Positions 52,373 through 61,342 of a stretch of DNA of 64,000 bases are shown one piece after another (the first letter of the stretch is position 1; each line of letters starts with the position of its first letter). The stretch covers positions 1-64,000 of the forward strand of contig JAEZHY010000077.1 of the NCBI GenBank assembly GCA_023416335.1. The letters run 5' to 3'. Made by a program: the position numbers and the translations under genes. The stretch is from Pseudomonadota bacterium. GTDB taxonomy: Bacteria > Desulfobacterota > Syntrophobacteria > Syntrophobacterales > Syntrophobacteraceae. The notes beneath the pieces are model-generated. The model had not been told where the DNA came from. It searched no databases and worked only from the letters and a program-made list of their open reading frames with translations.

Positions 52373-53146
52373 ATGGATGAGGTCATTCGAAGACTACAGC
52401 GTGAAGCGGAGAGGATCGCTTCGAAACACTCGCTTCCCGAGTTCTATACCCGGTTTGTGGCCCCATTGGCCATTGCGAAAAGGATTTTCTACAACCACCC
52501 CCGGGTACTCCGCCTCAGGAAATCGATCGAATGTGAATTTCAGGAAGAACTCGGGCACGGCCTCTATCACAGCACACGCGTGAGCATCGATTGCGCTGCC
52601 CTTCTTTTCATCGAGACGAGTGCAGACCGGATGAAATCCGTTGCCGTCGAACGGCTGATGATGGTCGGAACCTTTGCGGGGCTTCTTCACGATATCTGCC
52701 GCGACGAAGAAAACCATGCGGAATGCGGTGCCGACAGAGCAGAAGGAATTCTTGCCGATTTCCAGCTGAGCAAAAATGAAATCACCTGTATATGCCATGC
52801 CATCAGAAACCACGAAGCATTCACGTCCTGCATGCCCGCAAACCGCAGGTGGGCGCAGCTCGTCAGCGACTGCCTCTATGACGCGGACAAGTTCCGCTGG
52901 GGTTCGGACACCTTCACGCATACCCTCTGGCATATGGCAAACCACAAGGGTCTCACCCCTCAGGAACTCATTCTGCGCTTTCCATGGGGCATGTCCGGCA
53001 CCCTCAAGATAAAGGACACCTTCAGAACGTCCACCGGGCGCCAATACGGCCCGGAAATAATCGAAACCGGAGTGGAAATCGGGAAGGAAATCTATCGCTA
53101 TCTGCTCCAGCACTTTCGCGAAGACTCACGAGATCCCCTGCCATGA
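52373..53146 (+). CDS. HD-domain metal-dependent phosphohydrolase
   Basis: 257 residues. HD-type metal ligands are in LGHGLYHSTRV, TFAGLLHDICRDEENH, CHAIRNHEAF and the late Asp in CLYDADKFRWGSD. The spacing fits a stand-alone HD hydrolase. A possible Fe-S or redox role is hinted at by several Cys but is not supported by a clear motif. Substrate probably a nucleotide or phosphorylated metabolite. Its TGA overlaps the start of the P1 peptidase (ATGA). Confidence 0.8.
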   Translation: MDEVIRRLQREAERIASKHSLPEFYTRFVAPLAIAKRIFYNHPRVLRLRKSIECEFQEELGHGLYHSTRVSIDCAALLFIETSADRMKSVAVERLMMVGTFAGLLHDICRDEENHAECGADRAEGILADFQLSKNEITCICHAIRNHEAFTSCMPANRRWAQLVSDCLYDADKFRWGSDTFTHTLWHMANHKGLTPQELILRFPWGMSGTLKIKDTFRTSTGRQYGPEIIETGVEIGKEIYRYLLQHFREDSRDPLP

Positions 53147-54132
53147 CAAACGATACCATTACCGAGATTGAAGGGCTCCGCGTCGGACACGCCGATCTGG
53201 AAGGAGTACCCAGCGGGTGCACGGTCATCCTGCCGGACGAAGGAGTGAGGGCGGGAGTAGACGTGCGCGGAGGTGCACCGGGGACGTTCGGAACCGAAAC
53301 GCTGCATCCCCTGAATCTGGTGGGAAAGGTGGACGGATTATTCTTTTCCGGGGGGAGCGCCTTCGGACTGAGCGCGGCAACAGGAGTGCAGAATTTCCTG
53401 AAGGAGCGGGGCACAGGGTTTGACAGCGGGCACGGGCTGGTACCCATCGTTGCGGGAGCGATCATTTTCGATCTCGGAATAAACTCCACCGGGATCCTTC
53501 CCGATGCCGAGTCTGCCCATGCGGCCTGCCGGAACGCCTCCCCCGCCCCGGTCGTCGAAGGCAATATCGGTGCCGGCCGCGGTGCGACGATAGGTAAGCT
53601 CTTCGGCTTCGACCGCTGCATGAAAGGCGGCATCGGCAGCAGTTGCGTCCATGGCGCGGGCGGGATCAAGGTGGGCGCGCTCATGGTGGTCAATTCCTTC
53701 GGGGATGTAATCGACCCCGACACAGGCAGGAAGATCGCCGGTGCGCGGAAAGATCCGCACAGCCGCGAATTGGCCGAAACGGTTCCGGAACTTCTCCGGA
53801 TGACCTCTTTTCGGGGCTTTCCCGGCGGAGAGAGCACCATCATAGGGGCAATAGCCACAAACGCCATTCTGAATAAGGTCCAGTTGACAAAGATTGCCCG
53901 GATGGCCCATGACGGACTCGCCAGGACCGTTTTCCCGGTACATACGCAGTACGATGGAGACACGATCTTCGCGCTCAGCTGCGGCAACATCGAGGGAGCG
54001 GAGACGAGCCTGATAGGAGCCCTGGCCGTGCTGGCCGCCTCGGAAGCCATTTTGAGGGCAGTCCGCAAAGCACAGGGTCTGGAGGGCGTACCGGCTTATT
54101 CGGATATTCAGACAGGTAGGGCTTCAATATAG
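53143..54132 (+). CDS. P1-family (DmpA-type) peptidase
   Basis: 329 residues from ATG 53143. Landmarks are ITEIEGLRVGHADLEGVPSG, VDVRGGAPGTFGTETLHPLN, LFFSGGSAFGLSAATGVQNF and GNIGAGRGATIGKLFG. The self-cleavage/nucleophile region is GGESTIIGAIATNAIL, where a Ser or Thr should become the N terminus of the beta chain. Family members are aminopeptidases or amidases that often act on D- or beta-amino-acid bonds. No signal peptide, so cytoplasmic. Confidence 0.87.
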   Translation: MTNDTITEIEGLRVGHADLEGVPSGCTVILPDEGVRAGVDVRGGAPGTFGTETLHPLNLVGKVDGLFFSGGSAFGLSAATGVQNFLKERGTGFDSGHGLVPIVAGAIIFDLGINSTGILPDAESAHAACRNASPAPVVEGNIGAGRGATIGKLFGFDRCMKGGIGSSCVHGAGGIKVGALMVVNSFGDVIDPDTGRKIAGARKDPHSRELAETVPELLRMTSFRGFPGGESTIIGAIATNAILNKVQLTKIARMAHDGLARTVFPVHTQYDGDTIFALSCGNIEGAETSLIGALAVLAASEAILRAVRKAQGLEGVPAYSDIQTGRASI

Positions 54133-54157
54133 AGGAAGCGCGGCAGCCGTGTAGAAG

Positions 54158-54256
54158 GGTGGGCACCGCTTTTGGGGTGCCCACCGCCCTGCCATCCCGA
54201 TGAACCCTGATACGAGGGGACGAATGGTGGGCACGATAAAACTTTGTGCCCACCCT
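54158..54256 (+). repeat. GTGGGCACC intergenic repeat
   Basis: GTGGGCACCGCTTTTGGGGT, then CATCCCGATGA, GAGGGGACGAATGGTGGGCAC and TTTGTGCCCACCC. The pieces of GTGGGCAC/GTGCCCAC can pair with each other. The same unit occurs at 60738-60835 and inverted at 19571-19640. Confidence 0.75.
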
Positions 54257-54467
54257 ACGCCGCTCACCGTCCACGCTAATTGGGAACCCCGGCCCCCGGA
54301 GCGATGAATTGCCCGCAACGCCCCCGTCCACCCCGTCATTTTCCCGCGGATCGACGTCTCAACCAAGCAGCAAGCAAATCTAATTCACCGAAATCAATTC
54401 GCAATTCTGTCGGGAAGGTGAAAGCTGAATGACAGGCGCGGCTTTTGTGAGAGGAAGCAGGAGCTTC

Positions 54468-54510
54468 CCTACCGCTGGTTCCCAAGCAGAGCTTGGGAAC
54501 CAGCGGTAGG
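54468..54510. repeat. 20-bp perfect palindrome with 3-base loop
   Basis: CCTACCGCTGGTTCCCAAGC, AGA, then the exact reverse complement. Flanked by smaller hairpins (GGAAGC-AGGA-GCTTCC before it, GGAAGC-TCCC-GCTTCC after it). It could be a strong transcription stop for the P1-peptidase unit, or a mobile palindromic unit. No T run follows. Confidence 0.9.
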
Positions 54511-54696
54511 CTTAAGTTGACGCATATGAGGTCCGCCTTGGGAACCCCGGCACCGGAAGCTCCCGCTTCCTCATCCAAACGCAAAGTGGGCACGACTAAC
54601 GTCGTACCCACCACGTGACATCCCATTCTTCCGGCTTTCCTCCGCATTCTCTGCAAACTCTGCGGCGAATCGCCTTTGTTTTGATTTTCCTGTTCT

Positions 54697-55428
54697 CTAC
54701 TGCTTCGCGCTTGCCTGCCCCGCGCTGCCGGCTTCCGTCTTTACTTTCTCCAGTTCCTGGTCCAGAAGTGCGCGCTGAGGATATTCCCCGGGAGCTTTGG
54801 CGGCCAGCTCAAACATTTCCAGGGCTTTGGCCGTGTCCTTTTTCGCCGCATAAATCCTGCCCAGGTTCCAGGCAGCTTCCCGCTCGAACTCGGGTAAGCC
54901 GAGGTTTTTCAGGTTCGTCCATTCCTGTGCGGCCTGGTCCGTCTTGCCCGAAGCCTGATAGGCATAGGCCAACTGATACTCGACGAGCGGTTTGAGGCCG
55001 TGCCCCGCGGGAACGGCATTCAGCGCTTCCGACCCGGTCTTCACGGCGTCGTCATAGCGCCTGGTTTCATAGTAGGCCCTGGCAAGCTCGATTCGGGCAT
55101 TCAGGGTCAAGTTGGAACCTTTGTGCTCGGTGATAAACTTCTGGAGATCGGGTATGATCTTTTCCCAGTCCGCCGACGAGCCTTTACCTTCCGCAGGAAA
55201 TTTGGCGGCCAGCAGACCGTACTCCGTCTCCATGCGGACCTGCCTGGAGTTCTCGTAAGCCCCGAATCCCCAGGACGCGAGAATTATCACTATAAAAGCC
55301 GCACCGGCCCCGATGACGGCCGTATAGTTCATGTCCACCCACTCCCGGACCCGTTCGTAGAGCGTGTACTGGGGCATGGTGGATTTCTTGGCAAGCGGTT
55401 TGATTGCTTTTGCTCGTTTAGCGCCCAA
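54697..55428 (-). CDS. TPR protein with one membrane anchor (YfgM-like)
   Basis: 243 residues. A cytoplasmic N terminus rich in Lys/Arg leads to one membrane helix (TAVIGAGAAFIVIILASWGF). TPR-like repeats follow (LARAYYETRRYDDAVKTGSE, YQLAYAYQASGKTDQAAQEW, WNLGRIYAAKKDTAKALEMF). This is the layout of YfgM, an ancillary SecYEG factor, but also of other TPR proteins. It lies downstream of the yicC block on the same strand. Confidence 0.75.
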   Translation of the reverse strand: MGAKRAKAIKPLAKKSTMPQYTLYERVREWVDMNYTAVIGAGAAFIVIILASWGFGAYENSRQVRMETEYGLLAAKFPAEGKGSSADWEKIIPDLQKFITEHKGSNLTLNARIELARAYYETRRYDDAVKTGSEALNAVPAGHGLKPLVEYQLAYAYQASGKTDQAAQEWTNLKNLGLPEFEREAAWNLGRIYAAKKDTAKALEMFELAAKAPGEYPQRALLDQELEKVKTEAGSAGQASAKQ

Positions 55429-55544
55429 AAGAAGACTCCTTCATGAGATTTGATAAATTTCACAAAATGAATTTTAATCGATTCGATACGAAAGGCACGT
55501 ATTCAATAGGTCTTAAGCACTGAAAAAACAACGAAAAAACGATG

Positions 55545-56426
55545 TTATTCTATGTTCTGCGCCTGCTCTTTCAGCTTCCCGATTTCCGTTTTCATCCTGA
55601 CGACGGCCTGGACTGTTTCCAGATCGGTGGTCTTAGACCCGATGGTATTCGCCTCGCGATGGAGTTCCTGGATCAGGAAATCCAGCCTGCGACCGTCGGC
55701 CGGCTTGGAGCCGCCAAGCAGGGACCGGATCTGATCGAGGTGGCTGCCGAGGCGAACTATTTCCTCATTTATGTCGGCCCTGTCAACGAGAAAAGCTACT
55801 TCCTGGAGCAGCCTGTTTTCATCGGGCTCCGTCCCTCCGAGGAGCTGCTTTATCCGCTCCTCCAGCTTACCCTTGTAATCCTGGACGACCGTTCCGGCAC
55901 GCTGTTCCACAATAGACAAATCGCTTTTGAGCGCCGCAATTCGGTTTTCAAAATCCTGGAGCAGCGATTCACCTTCCAGAGTGCGCATTCGGCGTACCTG
56001 ATCGAGTGCTTCGGTTACTGCTGAGCTGAGGAGTGCCTGGACTGCCTCGGTATCGATGACTGCCTCGGGCGTTTCATAAATATGAGGTATCTGAAGCAGA
56101 TTGTCGAGGGTAGGTTTCTGGATTTGCTGAATTTCCAGGTGGAGTTCCTGAAGCTGGTTCCAGTAGAATCGCGCCAAGTCGAGGCTGATTTGCGGCGCTT
56201 TCTGCCTGATATCCGTGCTCTCTATAGTGACGAATGTATCGATTCGGCCCCTGCGGATCTTCTCCGAAACGATCTTTCTGCACAGGTCTTCGAATTCAAT
56301 GAAATTTTTGGGCAGACGAACCGAAATGTCGAGCTGTTTTGCATTGAGGGTGCGCATTTCCACGCTGACGGAATACCCGGCATTCTCTTTTCGGCTTCGG
56401 CCGAAACCGGTCATGCTGTTAATCAC
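55545..56426 (-). CDS. yicC: YicC-family endoribonuclease-like protein
   Basis: 293 residues, the standard length. The N-terminal signature is INSMTGFGRSRKENAGYSVS and EMRTLNAKQLDISVRLPKNF. The C-terminal signature is RLDFLIQELHREANTIGSKT with LLGGTEPDENRLLQEVAFLV. Characterised members are metal-dependent endoribonucleases that act on small RNAs. It follows the DUF4416 gene by 109 bp; the YicC-DUF4416 pairing is typical of this bacterial group. Confidence 0.93.
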   Translation of the reverse strand: MINSMTGFGRSRKENAGYSVSVEMRTLNAKQLDISVRLPKNFIEFEDLCRKIVSEKIRRGRIDTFVTIESTDIRQKAPQISLDLARFYWNQLQELHLEIQQIQKPTLDNLLQIPHIYETPEAVIDTEAVQALLSSAVTEALDQVRRMRTLEGESLLQDFENRIAALKSDLSIVEQRAGTVVQDYKGKLEERIKQLLGGTEPDENRLLQEVAFLVDRADINEEIVRLGSHLDQIRSLLGGSKPADGRRLDFLIQELHREANTIGSKTTDLETVQAVVRMKTEIGKLKEQAQNIE

Positions 56427-56535
56427 AGGCCAACTCCTCAGGAAATCAGTAATTTCAAACTATTATCAGATAACTTAACATGGGCTCGATAAATGAGAAA
56501 TACCGGTTTTGCGCGAACCATCCCGGTCGGCCGAT

Positions 56536-57072
56536 TCAGCCCGGCAATACGCCGTCTCGCTGAAACCGGAGTTTTTTCCGCAGGACCCCGAGATAATGCA
56601 GAAAATCGGGTTCCTGGTAATCCGGATACGTCCACGGCAGCGGCTGATAGGCCCCCTTCTGGTAAATCAGGGTCAGATCGGCATAAATGCCGCTGCGGAG
56701 ATAAATCCGGTGGGTGAAATTCTTTCCCGTAGCCAGAACGAACCGTTCTTCATTGAGAATCCCCGGATCGATATTGACCTGCCTTTTTTCCTCCAGGGAA
56801 AATCGTTTTTCAAGTTCGTTTGTTTGCAGCTTTATTTCGGGAAGGGATTCTATGGGAACGAGATCGAGAAAAGCAGCGGTTTGCCGCCGTATGCCCTCCC
56901 CCATTTCACTGTCGTAGTAGGTGGTGTAGGGAAAAGGGCCGGGAGCGGACAGAAAATCGAGCTTGCCGAACATTTCGCCCAGCGCTCTCAGCGTTTCCGC
57001 CTGAACGTTGGAATCTTTAAAAAGGAACCGGATTACCAGCTTTGCCGGAAGAGGTTCTCTAGGCTGGCTCAT
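56536..57072 (-). CDS. DUF4416-family protein
   Basis: 178 residues, matching the expected family length. Landmarks are PAKLVIRFLFKDSNVQAETL, PGPFPYTTYYDSEMGEGIRR, LPEIKLQTNELEKRFS, VNIDPGILNEERFVLATGKN and a closing YPDYQEPDFLHYLGVLRKKL. Function is unknown. It sits between the heptose kinase and yicC genes on the same strand. Confidence 0.87.
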   Translation of the reverse strand: MSQPREPLPAKLVIRFLFKDSNVQAETLRALGEMFGKLDFLSAPGPFPYTTYYDSEMGEGIRRQTAAFLDLVPIESLPEIKLQTNELEKRFSLEEKRQVNIDPGILNEERFVLATGKNFTHRIYLRSGIYADLTLIYQKGAYQPLPWTYPDYQEPDFLHYLGVLRKKLRFQRDGVLPG

Positions 57073-57154
57073 TTGCCGTTTTTCCGCCCCATTACATATC
57101 TCGGGTTACTCAATAAAGTCCGCGTGAAGACAGGATCGCCAAACACCGGTCGGC

Positions 57155-58156
57155 TCAGATTTTGTCCAGCGCGTCCAGGAGCCTGTCCGCCGTTACGGCA
57201 GTCGTGCCGAACTCCGCCACAACGATCCCAGCCGCAAGGTTGGCGAGAAAAGACGCATCGAAGATGGAAAGTCCGGCCGCCGTTGCGAGCGCGAGGACCG
57301 CGGCCACCGTATCGCCGGCTCCGGTAACGTCATACACCTGCCGCGCCAGGGTGGGGATGTGAAAAGCGCTTCCCCCGTTCCGGAATATGCTCATGCCGTC
57401 TTTGCCGCGCGTAATGACAAGATTTTCGCACTCCAGCTTGCGCAGGAGTTCTCTCCCCACCGCGTTGAGGCTCTCCTCGTCTTCGATGGGAACACCCGCC
57501 AGTTGCGCGGCTTCGTGGTGATTCGGCGTTACCACCGTGAAAGAGCGGTAGAGCTTGAAATTCTGGATTTTGGGGTCAACCACGACGGGGATTCCGGTAC
57601 TCAGGGAGCGCAGTTCCTCTATAAGCATCGGACAAACCACCCCTTTCGCGTAGTCCGATATTATAACCACATCGATCCGGGGAAGGGTTTCTCTGAGGAA
57701 TTGCACCATCCGCTGCAATGAACCCGGGTCGGGCACATGGCGGCTTTCGTGGTCGTACCGGACGACCTGCTGATTGCGGGCAACAACGCGGGTTTTGACC
57801 GAAGTGAGGCGTTTCCGCTCTTCCACAATGCCCGACAGGGAAACGGAATCTTCAGAAAACAGCCTGAGAACTTCCCTGCCCGCCGCGTCGTCGCCGATGA
57901 TTCCAAGTGGATGGGGTATGGCGCCGAGAGTCGCGAGGTTTTTCACCACATTCGCAGCCCCTCCCAGGCACCGGGTCTCCTTTTGCACCTCCACCACCGG
58001 CACAGGCGCTTCGGGCGAGATCCGGCGCACATCTCCCCAGATGAATACGTCCAGCATCAGGTCCCCGATCACGAGGACGTTATACCGGGAGAAGATTTCT
58101 ACGGCTGATCTCAGGCGTGCTTTTTGCTCGGGAGAAGTGAGGAGACTATCCATCAT
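57155..58156 (-). CDS. rfaE1: D-glycero-beta-D-manno-heptose-7-phosphate kinase (HldE N-terminal type)
   Basis: 333 residues, PfkB fold. The N-terminal signature is VLVIGDLMLDVFIWGDVRRI, with RISPEAPVPVVEVQKE typical of RfaE1. The substrate lid/binding segment is LGGAANVVKNLATLG. The catalytic Asp lies in DVTGAGDTVAAVLALA. The C-terminal adenylyltransferase domain of HldE is absent, so a separate hldE-C/rfaE2 is expected elsewhere. It makes ADP-heptose precursors for LPS, confirming a Gram-negative envelope. Eighteen bp behind the Trm112-like gene. Confidence 0.92.
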   Translation of the reverse strand: MMDSLLTSPEQKARLRSAVEIFSRYNVLVIGDLMLDVFIWGDVRRISPEAPVPVVEVQKETRCLGGAANVVKNLATLGAIPHPLGIIGDDAAGREVLRLFSEDSVSLSGIVEERKRLTSVKTRVVARNQQVVRYDHESRHVPDPGSLQRMVQFLRETLPRIDVVIISDYAKGVVCPMLIEELRSLSTGIPVVVDPKIQNFKLYRSFTVVTPNHHEAAQLAGVPIEDEESLNAVGRELLRKLECENLVITRGKDGMSIFRNGGSAFHIPTLARQVYDVTGAGDTVAAVLALATAAGLSIFDASFLANLAAGIVVAEFGTTAVTADRLLDALDKI

Positions 58157-58173
58157 TGGCGGCGGGACTCATT

Positions 58174-58344
58174 TCAATCGAGCGGCTTCGCTTCGTCTAT
58201 CAGCATGATGGGGATGTCTTCCCGAATCTCGTACATCAGCCTGCATTGGTCGCATATCAGGCCGGATTCGTCTGCATTCGGGGTTACGGGACCCTTACAT
58301 TTCGGGCATCTGAGGATTTCGAGCAATTCTTTCTTTACGGCCAT
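58174..58344 (-). CDS. Trm112-family small zinc-ribbon protein
   Basis: 56 residues, from ATG 58344 with GGAG eight bases upstream. The product begins MAVKKELLEILRCPKCKGPV. The zinc ribbon is CPKC ... LICDQC, followed by YEIREDIPIMLIDEA, the usual Trm112/YcaR C terminus. Bacterial members are thought to assist methyltransferases or LPS-linked enzymes, and here it lies beside the heptose kinase gene. Confidence 0.92.
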   Translation of the reverse strand: MAVKKELLEILRCPKCKGPVTPNADESGLICDQCRLMYEIREDIPIMLIDEAKPLD

Positions 58345-58371
58345 CAGGTAAACTCCGTCTCTGTATGCTGT

Positions 58372-58854
58372 TTATGCCGCGGGGGCCGACTTGTCTTCAG
58401 GCTTGCGGAATGCGTCCTTCCCGTCTTCGTCCAGTATCTGCCGGAATGAATCCAGCAGTGAGCGCATTTTCGCACCGAACTGGATACGATTGCGCCTTAT
58501 CTCCGAAATTTCCTGTTCCATTCTGATGAGGCGATTATTGGCATCCTCGAGGATCTTTTCAGCTTTGACCTCGGCTTCGGATATGATCAGCTTGGACTCG
58601 CGTTCCGCGTTGGCTTTTATCTGCTCGGCATTCCGGTGAGCGCTCACCAGCACTGCCCGAATCGTTTTCTCCCGTTCCTTGTGCTCGCGTATTTCAACTT
58701 CCTGCGTCTGGAGGTCCCGCTTCATATTCTCATTTTCGGCCCTGAGCCGGCGGATCTCCTCGATTACCTCGTGGATGAACGCCTCGACCTCGCCGGGATC
58801 GAATCCCATCACGCGAGTCCGAAACTTCTTCCTTTCAATATCTTCCATTTCCAT
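58372..58854 (-). CDS. DivIVA-domain protein
   Basis: 160 residues. The DivIVA N-terminal motif is KKFRTRVMGFDPGEVEAFIH, followed by a long heptad-rich coiled coil (residues ~35-130). The C-terminal tail is short. In Gram-negative bacteria such proteins are thought to mark poles or division sites. Located between the yggT and Trm112-like genes, as is common in Desulfobacterota-type genomes. Confidence 0.9.
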   Translation of the reverse strand: MEMEDIERKKFRTRVMGFDPGEVEAFIHEVIEEIRRLRAENENMKRDLQTQEVEIREHKEREKTIRAVLVSAHRNAEQIKANAERESKLIISEAEVKAEKILEDANNRLIRMEQEISEIRRNRIQFGAKMRSLLDSFRQILDEDGKDAFRKPEDKSAPAA

Positions 58855-58896
58855 CTTTTTGCCCTGAAAAAACAGTTCCGCTGAAATAACGAAAGC

Positions 58897-59199
58897 TTAC
58901 ATGCCTATCGTGTAAGCCATTCTCGCCAGGGTGGGAACCAGGAATGCCTTGAGGAAATAGACTATCAGGATCAGAATCATCGGAGTGAAATCGATTCCGC
59001 CGAGATAGGCCGGAATAAACCTGCGTATCCGGTACAGCGCGGGTTCCGTAATGTTATATAGAAACCGCACGATCGGGTTGTAAGGGTCCGGATTCACCCA
59101 GGAGATAAGGGCCCGGGCAATTATGGCAAGCATGTATGCGTAGAGCACGACATCCAGTATCTGGGCGAGGGCATAAAGAAAATATGCGATCACGAACAT
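58897..59199 (-). CDS. YggT-family membrane protein
   Basis: 100 residues with two hydrophobic segments (VLYAYMLAIIARALISWVNP and MILILIVYFLKAFLVPTLAR). The conserved WVNPDPYNPIVRFLYNITEP with RRFIPAYLGGIDFTPM is the YggT signature. Function is linked to cell division or ion/osmotic response, but not settled. 42 bp upstream of the DivIVA gene. Confidence 0.93.
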   Translation of the reverse strand: MFVIAYFLYALAQILDVVLYAYMLAIIARALISWVNPDPYNPIVRFLYNITEPALYRIRRFIPAYLGGIDFTPMILILIVYFLKAFLVPTLARMAYTIGM

Positions 59200-59304
59200 T
59201 TTTCACTCCGTAGAAGATTTTCCAAATTAATGTCCCGTACTTGCACGCGATGAAACTACTTTGTTTCCGGTGGCCTGTCAACCCGAACCGACCCGCGAAC
59301 CGAG

Positions 59305-60459
59305 CTATCTATGCCTCAGGTAACGGTCCGAGAGCCGGTTTACGGAATTTTCGACATAACCGGACGCGAGGCTGACTATTGTAGTAATCACGATTGAGAG
59401 CATCAGGGCTACCCCGATGTGGTAAGGGCGAAGTTTTTCGCCGAAGTACATAACATAAGGCTGGTGAAAGAGATAGATGCTGTAAGAGAATATGCCCGCG
59501 GCGGCGAACGTTTTTCCAAGGCCCGGTATCCTGTCGATCCATGAAGCGAGGTGGATCATTATCAGGGAAAGGCCGGTCCCGGTGAGGCCGTCCGAAAAGC
59601 TGTAAACGAAGCCGGGCCGGTAGGCAAGCTGCCCGAGCGCATACAGAACGATCCCCGCGATAAAGCCGCCCGGCGAAAACAGCTTGTCCAGCACCAGTCG
59701 GGGACTCTCGGCCATCACTTTCCCCAGGATCATGCCGGTCGCAAATTCCCAGAGCCGGCAAAGAAAAAGCCCTCCCTGCACGTAGTTCGCATTCGCATCC
59801 AGGATCCCGAAGATGAGATATCTCGATCCCGCGGTGAGGACGATGCAAAGGAGGAGGTATTTGCCTGCCCCCAGCCGCTGCATCAGCCGGTAGAGGACCG
59901 GAAACGCGATGTAGAACTGGAGCAGCATCCCGATAAACCACCAGGCGGGAACAAAGTAGTAGAATACCTGGTCGATCGGATAGACCCTGTTTCCAAAGAA
60001 ACTCAGAATGAAACGGTAATCGAACGGATCGACCTTCGCATACGGCGATACCAGGAAAAAGAGGTGCGCGAACCAGTAAAGCGGAAGGAGCCTGATAAGG
60101 CGCTGCTTGTACCAGCTGCCCCAGGCCGGTTCCCGGCCCCGCCTCACAAGAGCGTAGGTGAGTCCGAAGCCGCTGAACAGGGTGAAGACGCCCACTCCCT
60201 GGGCCCCCCTCTGGAACAGCCCGACGGCAAGCGCCTCGATCGTGCATGAAAGACTTCCGAATAAGGAGGCCGGCGAGCAGTCCCTCACAAAGGCGGGCAA
60301 ATTACTGAATGAAATCGGCCAGGGATAATTGCCTCCATAGGCCAGGACGAAATGGAACAGGGCGATCCAGATGATCGCCAGCCCTCGTACGCTGTCCAGC
60401 CACTGAAAACGCTCCGAGGATGATATCGTGGAATGGGAGGGCGCTGCCGCATTTGTCAT
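59305..60459 (-). CDS. Acyltransferase 3 (OafA/NodX-like) membrane protein
   Basis: 384 residues from ATG 60459. About ten membrane helices. The N-terminal motif is RFQWLDSVRGLAIIWIALFH, with the catalytic His near the end. FTLFSGFGLTYALVRRGREP with KQRLIRLLPLYWFAHLFF is the expected second motif region. The C terminus has SYSIYLFHQPYV. Family members O-acetylate or succinylate surface sugars. Substrate unknown; monocistronic. Confidence 0.87.
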   Translation of the reverse strand: MTNAAAPSHSTISSSERFQWLDSVRGLAIIWIALFHFVLAYGGNYPWPISFSNLPAFVRDCSPASLFGSLSCTIEALAVGLFQRGAQGVGVFTLFSGFGLTYALVRRGREPAWGSWYKQRLIRLLPLYWFAHLFFLVSPYAKVDPFDYRFILSFFGNRVYPIDQVFYYFVPAWWFIGMLLQFYIAFPVLYRLMQRLGAGKYLLLCIVLTAGSRYLIFGILDANANYVQGGLFLCRLWEFATGMILGKVMAESPRLVLDKLFSPGGFIAGIVLYALGQLAYRPGFVYSFSDGLTGTGLSLIMIHLASWIDRIPGLGKTFAAAGIFSYSIYLFHQPYVMYFGEKLRPYHIGVALMLSIVITTIVSLASGYVENSVNRLSDRYLRHR

Positions 60460-60737
60460 TTGAGATTCCCCGTCTCCTGAGAAGTAGATATCCCCGCACC
60501 CGCATGCGTGCCGTTCGAGCCGGGGGGACTTCAATGCCCCCCGGCCGCCCGGCAACCGCAAACTACCACAATCGGGCATGTTTCGTGAAAAGGAATAATT
60601 TTTGGTGGCGGGGGTTTGTTGGCGTGACGAGGCCTGGTTAAATGCAGCCGGCGGGAAATGTCAGACCCCGCGAGCGAGAGCCCATTGGGCCGCCGCGTCA
60701 TTAAATGGAAAGCCGGCTAAAAGGAAAACGGCAGCGG

Positions 60738-60835
60738 CGTAGGGTGGGGGAGCGAAGCGCGGTCAGGCTTTTCGGGTGCCCACCGTCCAGCAATCCCGAT
60801 GAGCCCGGTTTCAAGGGACGGACGGTGGGCACGAT
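60738..60835 (+). repeat. GTGGGCACC intergenic repeat
   Basis: Contains TTCGGGTGCCCACCGTCCAG, CAATCCCGATGAGCCCGG and GGGACGGACGGTGGGCACGA. Same unit as 54158-54256; the outer GTGCCCACC and GGTGGGCAC pair as a hairpin. Confidence 0.75.
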
Positions 60836-60898
60836 GCCGCCGAATATCGTTGCTTTAAGAAATTTCGTGAATGAAAGACCTCCGTCCCCCTTGAGTTG

Positions 60899-60920
60899 AG
60901 GCACGGTTTCCTGACCGTGC
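60899..60920 (+). repeat. GGCACGGT palindrome
   Basis: GGCACGGT-TTCCTG-ACCGTGCC, followed at once by a two-hairpin repeat. A second, same-order pair is at 61304 and 61343. Confidence 0.75.
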
Positions 60921-60935
60921 CGGGCGGAACTGCGG

Positions 60936-61104
60936 GGGGTGGCCCGGGCAGCGTCTTTTTGCTGCCCGGGTCCGAAGGACGGGAGGAGCGGACTGAATTC
61001 CATACAAAGAGAAGAGATGCAGGAGCGGAATCGATACCGTCTGCCGAGCCCTCTTGCCTCCGGCACGGGCAACAAAATGACGTTGCCCGTGTCACCCCGT
61101 GCTC
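60936..61104 (+). repeat. Two-hairpin repeat, copy 3
   Basis: Hairpin 1 is CCCGGGCAGC / GCTGCCCGGG, so both arms differ from copy 1 in a matched way. Hairpin 2 is CACGGGCAAC / GTTGCCCGTG. The linker is longer than in copies 1 and 2. Confidence 0.82.
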
Positions 61105-61112
61105 CCTCCTTC

Positions 61113-61216
61113 GTCATCCCGGCAGTGCTTTTGAGCCGGAAACCAGAGTTTTCAAGGTCTTGAATTCGCGATTAATCCGCCCTGGAAGCCTGGTTTCCGG
61201 TTTCCACCGGAATGAC
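61113..61216 (+). repeat. GTCATCCC...AATGACG repeat, copy 3
   Basis: Contains AGTGCTTTTGAGCCGGAA, TTGAATTCGCGATTAATCC and GCCCTGGAAGCCTGGTTTCC, and closes with GGAATGACG. Very close to copy 4. Confidence 0.82.
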
Positions 61217-61303
61217 GAGGCCGGATTCTGCGAGTCATTCGAGGCACGTCGCGCCGCCGGCGCGTTTGAACGAGAATGAAAAACCTCCGTTCCCCTTGCG
61301 TTG

Positions 61304-61325
61304 AGGCACGGTTTCCTGACCGTGC
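61304..61325 (+). repeat. GGCACGGT palindrome
   Basis: GGCACGGT-TTCCTG-ACCGTGCC, the start of a second, tandem-like block that repeats the order seen at 60899-61216. Confidence 0.75.
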
Positions 61326-61342
61326 CAGCTTGGAACTGCGGA

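Noticed and set aside
59309..60247. A 312-codon minus-strand frame within the acyltransferase 3 gene.
   Set aside because: Same strand but shifted frame inside a gene with clear family motifs; protein is Arg/Pro/Gly-rich without hydrophobic segments.
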